Shown here one piece after another: positions 23,001 to 31,800 of a stretch of DNA of 33,969 bases (the first letter of the stretch is position 1; every line of letters begins with the position of its first letter). Position numbers and translations under genes: made by a program. The stretch covers positions 151,944 through 185,912 of the forward strand of contig NW_003135341.1 of NCBI RefSeq assembly GCF_000003605.2. Direction: 5' to 3'. Under the pieces are notes generated by a model. The model was not told the origin of the DNA. It saw only the letters and a program-made list of their open reading frames with translations, and ran no database searches. The DNA is from Saccoglossus kowalevskii (taxonomy: Eukaryota > Hemichordata > Enteropneusta > Harrimaniidae).

Positions 23001-26000
23001 ACAGTTATTTATATCTGAGTTAGTTTATGAATTGATTACCAGACACTATAATATAATATAATATTGCACATATGTATAAATAAAATATCTAACCATTACA
23101 TATAATTCTTGTAATATTCCATTTCTCAGAGATTTCACAAGTCGCAACTAATGACGTCACAGCGTTGTAGCCATCATCACACATATATGTACACTGACTA
23201 CCATAGTGTATCCCATCTGTACAATACGACAATTCAGCATTTACCGTCTGTGGCAAATTGTAGCATGTAATAACTGGAAAGGCAGAAATGATTTGGTATG
23301 TTACTGAGTTTGTGGGATTGGACGGAATGCGAGTTTGAGTATATTGCGTTTGAAATGTTTATTTTACAAAATAATGCAGTGTGATGTAAGAGATAATTCC
23401 AATTGTTTCTTTACAAAATGAGTAGAATCCTGTCAGACCAATACTTTACAATGTTTATGTTTAAAACCATGGGACGGTGTACATAGAATGAACAAATCAA
23501 AAGTAAAAGTAAACTTGAATGTGACCGTGATTACAGTCTTTCCAAATGTTTTTCCAAGTTTTCTTCTGGAAAAGATAACATTTACACCTTATTTGATGAA
23601 ATAAAAGTTTTTATTCACGACTATGATCATATATATAATTACCTATACATTTAGGAATGCAAAATCATAACACTTACTGTTACAATAAACAGTATTAATA
23701 TCCCATTGTCCAGTCAGATTACAAGACGTAACCAATGACGTCACTGCGACATAACCAGTATTGCATTTGTACGTACAATTGCTTCCAAAGTTCACATTAT
23801 TTGTACACGATGGAAATCCAGTATTTGTTCCAACTGGCGGTAAAACACATGTGATAACTGAAAATAAAAAAAACAATCAATGACGTCACAGCACCGTAAC
23901 AAGTATCACATGTACATTGGCTACTATATAGTTCACATTATTTGTAACCCGATATCCGTTGTTTAAACAATCTGTACAAAATTTGGTAAACATTTGAACA
24001 TGGCCGAGTCACACATATTGTTGTGTGTATTCTCGTTCTTCGAATACAACCACGTGAGAACATGGCGTTTCAATAACTGAGAATAATAAGCTAACCGTCA
24101 CATATGATTTCCCTGATACTCCATTGCCCACTGCCATTACAATTAGTAATCAATGACGTCACAGCTTCATATCCGTCATTACATGTATATGTACATTGAC
24201 TACCATAGTTTATTTCATCTGTACAATAAGATAATTCAGCATGTGTCGTCTGTGGCGCACTCTGGCATGTGGTAACTGGAATGACAGAAGTGTAAACATG
24301 ATTGTTTTGTATCGTGAATTTCGAAAATGTGTCACCTCTTGCACAGTTTCACATCTGATGACTGGGTACAAAATAGATCAGACTCAAAACATTTTATTAT
24401 ACATGCCATTCAGAATGAAGTCCATATTACTCCTTCAACAGTTCTTTGTGTTGTCGCTACAAATGACTATTTTATTGTATTACTACGTGACCATTGTATG
24501 TGTTTTCGATGTTTGATTATTGTTAATTATGAATAAACAATAGGGTTGCATTTACCTGTGTTGCCTGAAATGATTTTTTTTATTTGGTATTCTATTAAGG
24601 TGATGAAGGTAGACGCGCGGACCATTATTGCATGATAACAGGACAAGGAGGCGGATGTGCCAACAATGAACGTAACACATTCAAACACATTATTTAGGTA
24701 ATTATCCTAGTTAGAGCCATGCTGGCACAGAATAATGGGCAGTGTATTTTATTTCAGTTATAATATACTGAAATGTCAAACAAAATTTAATATACGTGCA
24801 AAAGTATCTCGTGAACAAAGGAATCGACAGCGAAGTAAGTGCGTCCTCGTGTTTACGCATAAATGTTCACCAGCGAAGGAACATGCAACAATACCCAGAT
24901 AGGTAATTGTCTACATAAAAATAACCATGATTTTTAACATGAAAACAAATCATGAAATGTATGTTGTTTGAACGATCCGTACTCATTTGGGGGAACATCG
25001 AACATAGAGGAGTCACGCACCTTATTCGTTCTTCGAATACGGTCAGTGACCCGTTATAATCAGGTAATAGGGCGGCACGTGGTATGGATCGACTAATGAG
25101 AACGTGGCGTTTCAATATTGGGCTGCACACGGTATTATAACTGTGAATATAATGCTAACCGTCACATATGATTTCTATGACACTCCATTGCCCACTGCCA
25201 TTACAATTAGTAATCAATGACGTCACAGCTTCATATCCGTCATCACATGTATATATACACTGACTACCATAGTTCATTTCATTTGTACAGTAAGATAATT
25301 CAGCATGTATCGTCCGTGGCGCACTCTGGCATGTGGTAACTGGAATTACAGAAGTGTAAACATATGTTTTTGTATCTAATCACACCAACTTTGCAACTTT
25401 TGTATATGTATTTGAAATTATCTAACTTCATGTATAGTTAGAATTACATTTTCATTCGAATGCGTGACTTATCAGGACACAGATTATTGTGTATAAAATA
25501 ACAATTAAACCAATACTTACTGTTACAAATAATATTATCTTCATCCCATTGCCCACTCGCTCCGCATGTTGTGACCAATGACGTCACAGCATCGTGACCA
25601 ATATTACATGTATATGTACATTGGCTACCATAGTTCACATCATCTGTACATGATGGGAATCCAACATGTGTTCCAAATGGTGGTAAACCACATGGGACAC
25701 CTGAAAACAAAATCACACATGTTCGAGCATATTACCAGAGACACGTAGTATGCGTTAGGACAAATAATGTTGGAGTATGCGATTGTGTCATTTGCATTGT
25801 TATCCTGTCATGGAATATGCTACATAATTCATATTAATAGTAAATTCTTATTAAATTATATGGCACATTCTGCCTGGTCGAATTTTTTATCTGCTTTGCT
25901 CCGAGTTTCGATTATCTGCGAATGTGCCTAATGTCAAATCGAATCATAACTCTTTTGTCAGTAGCTGAAACTGCTTCAAAACGAAAATTGCATATATGTG

Positions 26001-28794
26001 AAAAATGTCCGAGAGGTCATTTGTTTTTTCAGTGCCGACATTTTATACATAACTAATATATAGAAGTTACGCGGCTCGCAATCCCGCGTGAGCATTGATC
26101 AATCATGGGTAATGTAATGAGTAGTATAGTACTGTACAGTGTTCACAGATGTCACCAGGGAAGTGAATCGTTTCAAATGAATAATGTGTACATTATCCTG
26201 CCTACAAATTGAGAAAGTTTTATCGAGTTTGGAATTTGAAAAAAAAACGTGAGAAATTGACAGTAATTTTGACGAATTTCATGTGCTGTTTAAAACATGC
26301 TTTATTGTCAAAGACACACCCGTTAATTAAAAAACGTGAATTTTAAAACAAAAATGATTGAATACAATGGAAAAATTACATTCCAGTTATCGAAAATACC
26401 CATTTGGTGAAATAGTCCTACCAGATGCTGCACCAAGAAGTGCGATTTGAAAACTGAAATATCTTTGCCTTGTTTTTTCTTTTATATAATGGGAGACACA
26501 GTTTATGAAAACAAATAAAAAAAACACTCAACAATGTTTGTTTGCTATTGTAACATCACACTTACCGACACAAAGTATTGTAGTGACATTCCATTGTGCA
26601 TTGCAATTACATCTTATAACCAATGACGCCATAGCTTCATAACCTTCTTCACATCTATAAGTGCATTGACTACTATAGTTCATTCCATCCGTACACGATG
26701 ATAATTCGCCATGTATCACATGAGGGGGTGTTTCACATTTAACAGCTAGAAATAAACATGGATTCGTTACTAATGTTGTCACTGACAAAATGGTAGACAG
26801 AAACCGATAATCATATAACTGTTTAGATAAATGCGTTGTTATTTACGTTGAAATTCTATCACAGATCTTAAAAGATTACTGATCAAAAGTTGTTAGGATG
26901 GTGTTCGCTATATGCAATAATTGATGGTGACGCATATAGCGTTTGTATTTTGATTAGTTTATATTTTCTTTAAATAAAACATACCCACATGACAATTATC
27001 TATAATATTATTATATGAAACCTGATTAAATAACCATTCAATTCACGCTGATTGGATTGACTTAGTTGATTAATCAAATCGTGGATTAAATAAAGATAAT
27101 TTAATCCTTACCACGTGGTGTATCTTCAGGATCAATACTTGTCATTTCAAATACAGCAAGTTTGTCCATGGACCAAGAAAACACGTTACCACCCGCATAA
27201 TCACATTGCATTACACTGTTGATTGTAGGTAAATCAAGAACGTGTTCCCAAATGTTGTAAGATGATATCTCTCCTACAAACGATTGATCGGTAGAAAATG
27301 CACCGCCAACGGAATCCTGTTCCTGGCCAATAATGAAAGAACCGCCACCAACGATAGTTTCTTCAGTTTTTATTTCGGAGCCGTATGCGATTACGACTGC
27401 GTCTTGTATAAGTTGCCATCTTCCGTCACTACTTTTCCACGTCATACACAGATGATGCCATTGGCCGTCAGTGAACTTGTGTTTATGATCACTACCCAGA
27501 CTTTGACCTTTTATGTATGGCGTAATCTTTGAATTAGCCCTCCCAATTATAGCGATTTCATTAGATTGACCAAATACTGCGTAAGACACTGTACTCCAAT
27601 CGCGATTTAATTCACATTTCAACCACATACATATAGTAAACGCTCGGAGGTCGGGGATATTAACTGTGTCAGTAATCTTCGCCATGGAAGCTTTATTGCA
27701 TGTCATTTTCTTGTCACGCATTGATAGAATAGTTGCTGAAAAACAAAAGATATTGGCATTCTGTAGTTATTATAACTGAACCTGTTATTTGTCACCTATA
27801 CACACAATACACAGGAATGTTTCCAAATACTGTCCATGGTCACTGATCGGTAACTATGTATATTATACAATATTTGTTTTGCCAGGCTTATCCATATGAA
27901 TCTAGTCAGTGGAATTGTTTATATTTCCGTCATTGAAAACTAAGATGGTCAATTTCAGAGTGCACACAACTGTCTAAGCAGATTTTAAAACAGCCAAACC
28001 TGATTGGTTGAATCGTGTATTCTAATTAAATAAGTCTTTTTACATGACAAGACGCGATGTCTTACGTAATCTATTAAATATATCCTACATTATGTATAAA
28101 AATGTGTGTCAATTTAAAGGTCATTTTAGATATGCGATTTTTGAGTTAACACAGTACACCAAGCATGTTAGTGTGATACATTCGTGACCAGACACCGTCG
28201 CCCATGATATGACGCGTGTTTTGTCAACAAGTCTGCCGTTTCCACAGCTAGCTGTCTTGTAATAATGTTACTGGTTTGCCTCTTGCTTTGCCTTACAAAT
28301 GTAAGTGTTGTCTCTTGTGAAGAAGTTTCTTCGGTGCCATGTGCTACCTTATTGATTTCTTGCTATGGCTCATTTCGTGAAAGCATACATTCTTCTCTAG
28401 CACGCCTAGAGATTGTATGTTGCAATGTTTATCTAGCTTGGTATTACAGGTTAGTATACCAGGGCCACAAAGATTGGAGTTTGACATTTGAGGACAGGAA
28501 AAAATACATTCTACAGACATGCAACAAATGCGGCGAGCATTGCTGACAAGCTGACGGTCCTATTTGGTAATTCTGTTATCAGTGCACGCAAACTATCACT
28601 ATACCCGTTTTGTAAAAAGTAACTGTTTACTTTGGAAGATTGTCATTTTCTCTGATCTCGGTCTCATTTGGAAATAAGTATTAGATACTGATGAAACTAT
28701 GCGTATGTACATAAAATAACTTACTGTCACATGTGATCAATAACATGGCGATAACTGTCAATGTGTAAAGCAACATAACACACACATTCTTCAT
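19946..28794 (-). CDS. Transmembrane pentraxin / six-CCP receptor, 11 coding exons
   Basis: Coding exons in order: 28794-28725, 27735-27112, 26745-26566, 25700-25521, 25339-25160, 24275-24096, 23857-23678, 23273-23094, 20967-20881, 20771-20693, 20078-19946. They total 2073 nt, 690 codons plus stop, with every junction GT-AG and the phases matching (1-1 through the ectodomain, phase 2 before the tail). The predicted protein has a signal peptide (about 1-22), a pentraxin domain (about 25-230), six CCP/sushi domains (232-591, 60 residues each), a stalk (592-620), a transmembrane helix (about 622-645) and a cytoplasmic tail (648-690). Pentraxins bind phosphocholine, carbohydrate or apoptotic debris, usually with calcium; CCP domains are adhesion and complement-control modules. 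By domain content this is a cell-surface recognition or adhesion receptor, which is inference. I know of no named single gene with exactly this layout, so no symbol is given. The exon chain is built by eye and has no transcript support here. Confidence 0.85.
20693..20771 (-). CDS. Transmembrane helix exon
   Basis: 79 nt with acceptor AATTTGTAG and donor GTAAGT. It starts phase 1 and ends phase 2. After G621 it encodes IVVAVTVACLVIGLGLGFLI, then G-Y-L-K-V: about 24 uncharged residues followed by Lys, a clear single-pass helix. If the next intron were retained, translation would stop at once (GTA TGG TAA). The alternative donor GTATGG 8 nt earlier would give phase 0 and looks weaker. Confidence 0.8.
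20881..20967 (-). CDS. Juxtamembrane stalk exon
   Basis: 87 nt, residues 592-620, acceptor TATTCCCATAG and donor GTATGA, phase 1-1. It encodes a polar, Thr-rich stretch beginning D-T-V-T-Q-V-I-T-D-E and including an N-T-T sequon, with no Cys. It fits a short flexible stalk between the last CCP and the membrane. The call rests on splice sites and on phase continuity with both neighbours. Confidence 0.75.
21011..22499. mobile_element. TA-flanked DNA transposon with terminal inverted repeats, in receptor intron 8
   Basis: The ends are inverted: CCGTATTTATCCGGGTATAA at 21011 and its near-perfect reverse complement ending at 22499, continuing for about 27 bp. Both sides are flanked by TA (21009-21010 and 22500-22501), the target duplication of Tc1/mariner/pogo elements; the palindromic ATGTA/TACAT flank makes the exact edge uncertain. 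A G-rich sub-repeat (GGGGTGGGCGTTTGCC) recurs inside both ends in direct orientation. No intact transposase is present. It lies 43 nt upstream of the stalk-exon acceptor, on the intron side. Confidence 0.75.
21428..21592 (-). pseudogene. Acidic C-terminal ORF remnant inside the transposon
   Basis: A 54-codon open stretch with no start Met, ending TAA at 21430-21428. It encodes VWDDIDELLEEVV, then G-Y-S-D-A-D-F-D-F-Q-G-F-E and E-D-G-N-E-R, strongly acidic and aromatic. Acidic C-termini of this kind occur in pogo/Tigger-like transposases, which would suit the TA flanks, but this family link is inference. An in-frame TAA precedes it, so the rest of the protein is deleted or out of frame. Confidence 0.4.
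23094..23273 (-). CDS. CCP/sushi domain 6 exon
   Basis: 180 nt, residues 532-591, acceptor TTTCCAG and weak donor GTTAGA, phase 1-1. Landmarks are ITCYNLPQ, AELSYCTDG, YGSQCTYMC and NITRIIC, including an NIT sequon. Trp is conserved but the usual G-x-W is E-K-W. It joins in frame to the stalk exon across a 2.1-kb intron that contains a DNA transposon. Confidence 0.87.
23678..23857 (-). CDS. CCP/sushi domain 5 exon
   Basis: 180 nt, residues 472-531, acceptor TTTTCAG and donor GTAAGT, phase 1-1. It carries V-L-P-P-V-G-T and GFPSC, the same subtype as domain 2, then NFGSNCTYKC, and NLTGQW with an NLT sequon. A decayed exon of the same subtype lies just upstream of its acceptor. Confidence 0.9.
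23878..23948 (-). pseudogene. Decayed CCP exon relic
   Basis: About 70 nt matching the middle of the domain 2/5 subtype: the N-N-V-N-Y stretch, the Cys codons around QCTC, and the shared GCTGTGACGTCA. A deletion of about six bases removes part of the Y-T-C-N segment. The 5' part including the first Cys and acceptor, and the 3' part including the Trp and donor, cannot be recognised. It lies in intron 6, about 20 nt upstream of the domain 5 acceptor. Confidence 0.7.
24096..24275 (-). CDS. CCP/sushi domain 4 exon
   Basis: 180 nt, residues 412-471, acceptor CATTCCAG and weak donor GTTAGC, phase 1-1. Nearly identical to the domain 3 exon; the substitutions I see mostly change the amino acid. Six cysteines, conserved Trp and an NGS sequon are kept, so this copy looks functional. 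Confidence 0.88.
25160..25339 (-). CDS. CCP/sushi domain 3 exon
   Basis: 180 nt, residues 352-411, acceptor AATTCCAG and weak donor GTTAGC, phase 1-1. Key landmarks are TTCQSAP, AELSYC, YGSQC, GYEAVTS and GQW, with an NGS sequon. By my count it differs from the domain 4 exon at about 11 of 180 bases, and the flanking intron is also similar, so the two are a recent tandem duplication. Confidence 0.88.
25521..25700 (-). CDS. CCP/sushi domain 2 exon
   Basis: 180 nt, residues 292-351, acceptor TTTTCAG and donor GTAAGT, phase 1-1. The domain starts GVPCGLPP, continues GFPSCTDD and YGSQCTYTC, and ends GQWDEDNIIC, with six cysteines and the conserved Trp. It belongs to the subtype with L-P-P-x-G-T and F-P-S-C, shared with domain 5. 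Confidence 0.9.
26566..26745 (-). CDS. CCP/sushi domain 1 exon
   Basis: 180 nt, residues 232-291, acceptor TTTCTAG and donor GTAAGT, phase 1-1. It opens AVKCETPP and keeps the conserved W before the last Cys. It has six CCP cysteines of the selectin type (extra pair around SSC and SQC) plus one additional Cys in NCN, so an odd seven. It contains an NVT sequon. It is the most diverged of the six and groups with the E-L-S-[YS]-C subtype. Confidence 0.88.
27112..27735 (-). CDS. Pentraxin domain exon
   Basis: This 624-nt exon runs from a TTTTTCAG acceptor to a GTAAGG donor, phase 1-1, and encodes residues 24-231. The pentraxin family signature H-x-C-x-[ST]-W-x-[ST] is matched at residues 118-125 (H, C120, T, W123, S). 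C59 in FTICMW pairs by family precedent with C120. The calcium-loop sequence IIGQEQD is present, giving E162, Q163 and D164, followed by Q174, then the usual FVGEIS strand and GGNVFSW near the end. Two positions that are acidic in vertebrate short pentraxins appear to be Ser (81 and 171). The domain is full length for the family and encoded by one exon. Confidence 0.9.
28265..28546 (+). CDS. Small antisense ORF with signal-peptide-like start
   Basis: A 93-codon plus-strand ORF inside receptor intron 1. It begins MLLVCLLLCLTNVSVVSC, which resembles a secretory signal, and the remainder has several Cys and ends C-N-K-C-G-E-H-C. I do not recognise it. A plus-strand GTAAGT lies near its start, so it could also be spliced or simply chance. 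No promoter or polyadenylation evidence was found. Confidence 0.15.
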   Translation: MLLVCLLLCLTNVSVVSCEEVSSVPCATLLISCYGSFRESIHSSLARLEIVCCNVYLAWYYRLVYQGHKDWSLTFEDRKKYILQTCNKCGEHC

Positions 28795-28821
28795 AGTTAT
28801 ATATTCAGATAGCTGGACACG
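28725..28821 (-). CDS. Start exon: 5' UTR end and signal peptide
   Basis: The ATG is at 28794-28792. It opens MKNVCVMLLYTLTVIAMLLI followed by T-C-D, a hydrophobic secretory signal, and ends at a GTAAGT donor (G at 28724), leaving phase 1. A run of T followed by CAG sits just before 28821, so 28821-28795 is probably the 3' part of a spliced 5' UTR. Those 27 nt are open in frame with no earlier ATG, so I chose this Met. The first transcribed exon was not identified with certainty. Confidence 0.75.
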
Positions 28822-31800
28822 CTGAAAAAAAAAATGAACGGTTGTCAAGTTTCAATTATAGATAGCCGTTCCGGACCTTAATGCGTCAATTCGATTGCAT
28901 CATAAACACATATCATCAAAATACTGCTTTTTCTTCTAAAAAAAAGTGAGATTTCCGATGCTTACGTTGAGAAAATTGAGCAAACTGGTATTCTGCTCGT
29001 AGTTTCACCGAATATAGCTGTACTATTTAATATATACACGCAAGAATATCTCGTCCCTCGTTATACATAGCCGTGTAGATTAGCGTAACGGTAAATGGGA
29101 CACTGTTTACCACCACCAGGGTTGGTATTAACTTTTTGGTATCGCTATAGATCTCACCATTTGAAACCATGATGGGTGGCTGGAAGATTCCATGAAAAAA
29201 TAAATTGCAAGCTTGACACTGAAGGAAAAAAAGCATGCAAGGTGTTGCAGGAAAAAAGGTTTGCTCATTCGAGGAAAAAAATAGTGATAACAACCCGCCA
29301 TGTTTTTAAATGGTTAACCCCATGTGTCGCGTTACTTAATCAACATCTGTGACGAAAACTGTTTCATAATTTATACCTCAATAATAATTAATATTAATTA
29401 TTAAAAACTCTCGCTATAAAGATTAATTTCATTTAGTGGTTGTATATGTATCATTTCTCTGTACAGATTACCATTTTCATCCCAAATGTCTAATGAACAA
29501 CGGACAAACTACTACTTGTTAAATGGCGCCTAAAATGACTCAATTGATTAGCAACTGCGACAACTGCTAATTGATTAGCGACTAATGGGAATAAGTTTGT
29601 TGTTGATTGCTTTTACTGCATTAGGTAAGCATATATATTGGAAATCAGACCTTTCTAAAATAGGCAGAAGGACGTTGTCGCCATATGTAATATTATGAGA
29701 TCAAATTGACACAGTAAGGTCCCATACAACTTTCCGTATCATCGCCATTTCAATGACGACTACCAGAACTCGATTAATCATCATACTTCTGCAGTGTGTG
29801 CACTTCTACTGTTTACGTATGTTGTGTTTACGTATGTTGTTTTCTTGGCAATGAGATCCGGATGTCAACCAACTTTGAACCGATTCGTACTTGTTAAGGA
29901 TAACCCTCCTGAAAATATCATGATAATCCATATGCTATCCGTAACGTGTTGAACTACACATAAATATTATTTGCAAAATTGATGTTTCAATGGCAATTTG
30001 AGCCACACATCTACCAACTTGTTAGGTTGGAAGGGAGGGGTTTTGTATCAAGGTTGGTTCTTAAGATAAAATGGTTTTATTTAGTCATAATTAAATACTT
30101 GTAACAAGGTTTCACAGAAAGTTTGAATCAGCTCTCCCAATTACAGAACTAGAACACAGATCTAATATAACACGTGCCAAAAGTGCTATGTCGAAATTAT
30201 CACAGAACCAGGATTGTAAATTGTAACAGCGCTAATCGGAACAACGTGTCAGACACATTCATTCTTAGCGACATTTGTGGTGCTTTTCACGTCAACGTCG
30301 TCTGGGACATTTCCCGTCTCGATGTTTGGTGCCTGTGATGAGATGCTATGTAGATCAGGGTTACCACTTTTCTTTTGCTGGAGATGGTGTTTGAGTACAA
30401 AAACATTTTGCCATTTGGACATATTTCACTTCTGAATCATAAACGGGAATATGAGAACAAGTAGTTAAAAAGTAATGAAATGATACCAAAGAAATAACGT
30501 TTACTTGCTACACGTTATTGGTTGTCATATGTTCGTTGTAATTTTCTGATTGACACGTAACCAACAAATTGTTGCAATTTGTTGTCACCGAGTTGCTTGA
30601 AATATACTTTATTTATTTGCAACGACACCCTGCGTCACCCCGACTGGGTGAGTGACGTAGTGCGCTCGCACTCAACCTACATCTATATGATTGATAATAG
30701 TTAAAAGGTGTAAGTTTATGCTGGATTCTCTGAAATGGTTACTACATGAATGTTCAGTCTCATTGCAGCTAAGACATGTGGAGCGGATACGAAAGGCTTT
30801 ATCTTTGTTTGCATAAGGTAAACAGAGCGAGTATATCCTGTCTGGTGATAAGATAGCACTCATTAATTGCTGGTAGTTTAATTGCACATCCTTCATTATT
30901 TTATTTATATCTGAAGGTGGAAAGGTTATGAATATTATAAATATCGCGAATATTAAACATAGATAACATTAAACATAGATGCTCTAACGGGATCCCCAAT
31001 TAAAATGAGATAATTGTTTAGAATTTTTAAAATCGATTTTTAAAACTGTTTTCCGTAGTGTGTGTAATTGTACTACAATCTAGCATAATAAAACGTTACC
31101 ATTATCATTTTACAACATGCAACGTGTCCAAACGTTTTATTTTTTCGATACTCAATATCATACTCCATACAACATATACGCCAAATTTTCTGTTCGAATT
31201 CAGTGGCATACTGCTTCTTACATTGAATACATGTATTTTTTATTGAGGGTATGTCTAACGAAAAAAAATTTCAAGTTAAGGCACAAACTGATCACCTTCA
31301 GATGGATGAACACACCAGTACCGTTTTTGTACCTCAGGCGTGCAAACACTAGGAATGCTGGCTTCTAGTAATTAGTGATTCATAGCTTCGTGTAGAGTGT
31401 CTACTTCATCATCAAATTTTGCGTTTCGAATTAATTAGTATTTACTCAGAAACAGCGTTATTTTAACGTCCTTTGCTAGACACGTTGAATTCCAATCACA
31501 GCAATGTTCAATAGAGATTCAAAACTTCTCTATAAGTTCGGCGAGGGGCGTGGCAAAAACAGAGGTTACAGACGCAAAAACAGCATTGTTATATTGCTAG
31601 AAAAAAAGTGCTGTGTGTAACAGTGTTGCCGTTTCATTCTTTATTGGGTATATGTCACGGTAATAAGAAATTAAAGTTTTGTTTACAGTGACAGTCCGTC
31701 CCACAAAGAAACCGGAAGTGGTATTGCATGCTTAAAATGGACATATGTCGATGCCGACGAACTCTATCCCGACCTATTCTCAACGAACTGACATGCCACC

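Larger units (their letters stand above)
24000..25380 (-). repeat. Tandem duplication carrying CCP exons 3 and 4 with intron
   Basis: Two copies at roughly 25000-25380 and 24000-24320. Besides the near-identical 180-nt exons, the upstream intron (ACAGAAGTGTAAACAT just 5' of each acceptor, plus-strand reading) and the downstream intron (CGTTCTTCGAATAC, then GAGAACRTGGCGTTTCAATA) match. The second copy lacks a segment of about 50-60 nt. The offset between the exons is 1064 bp. Confidence 0.75.
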
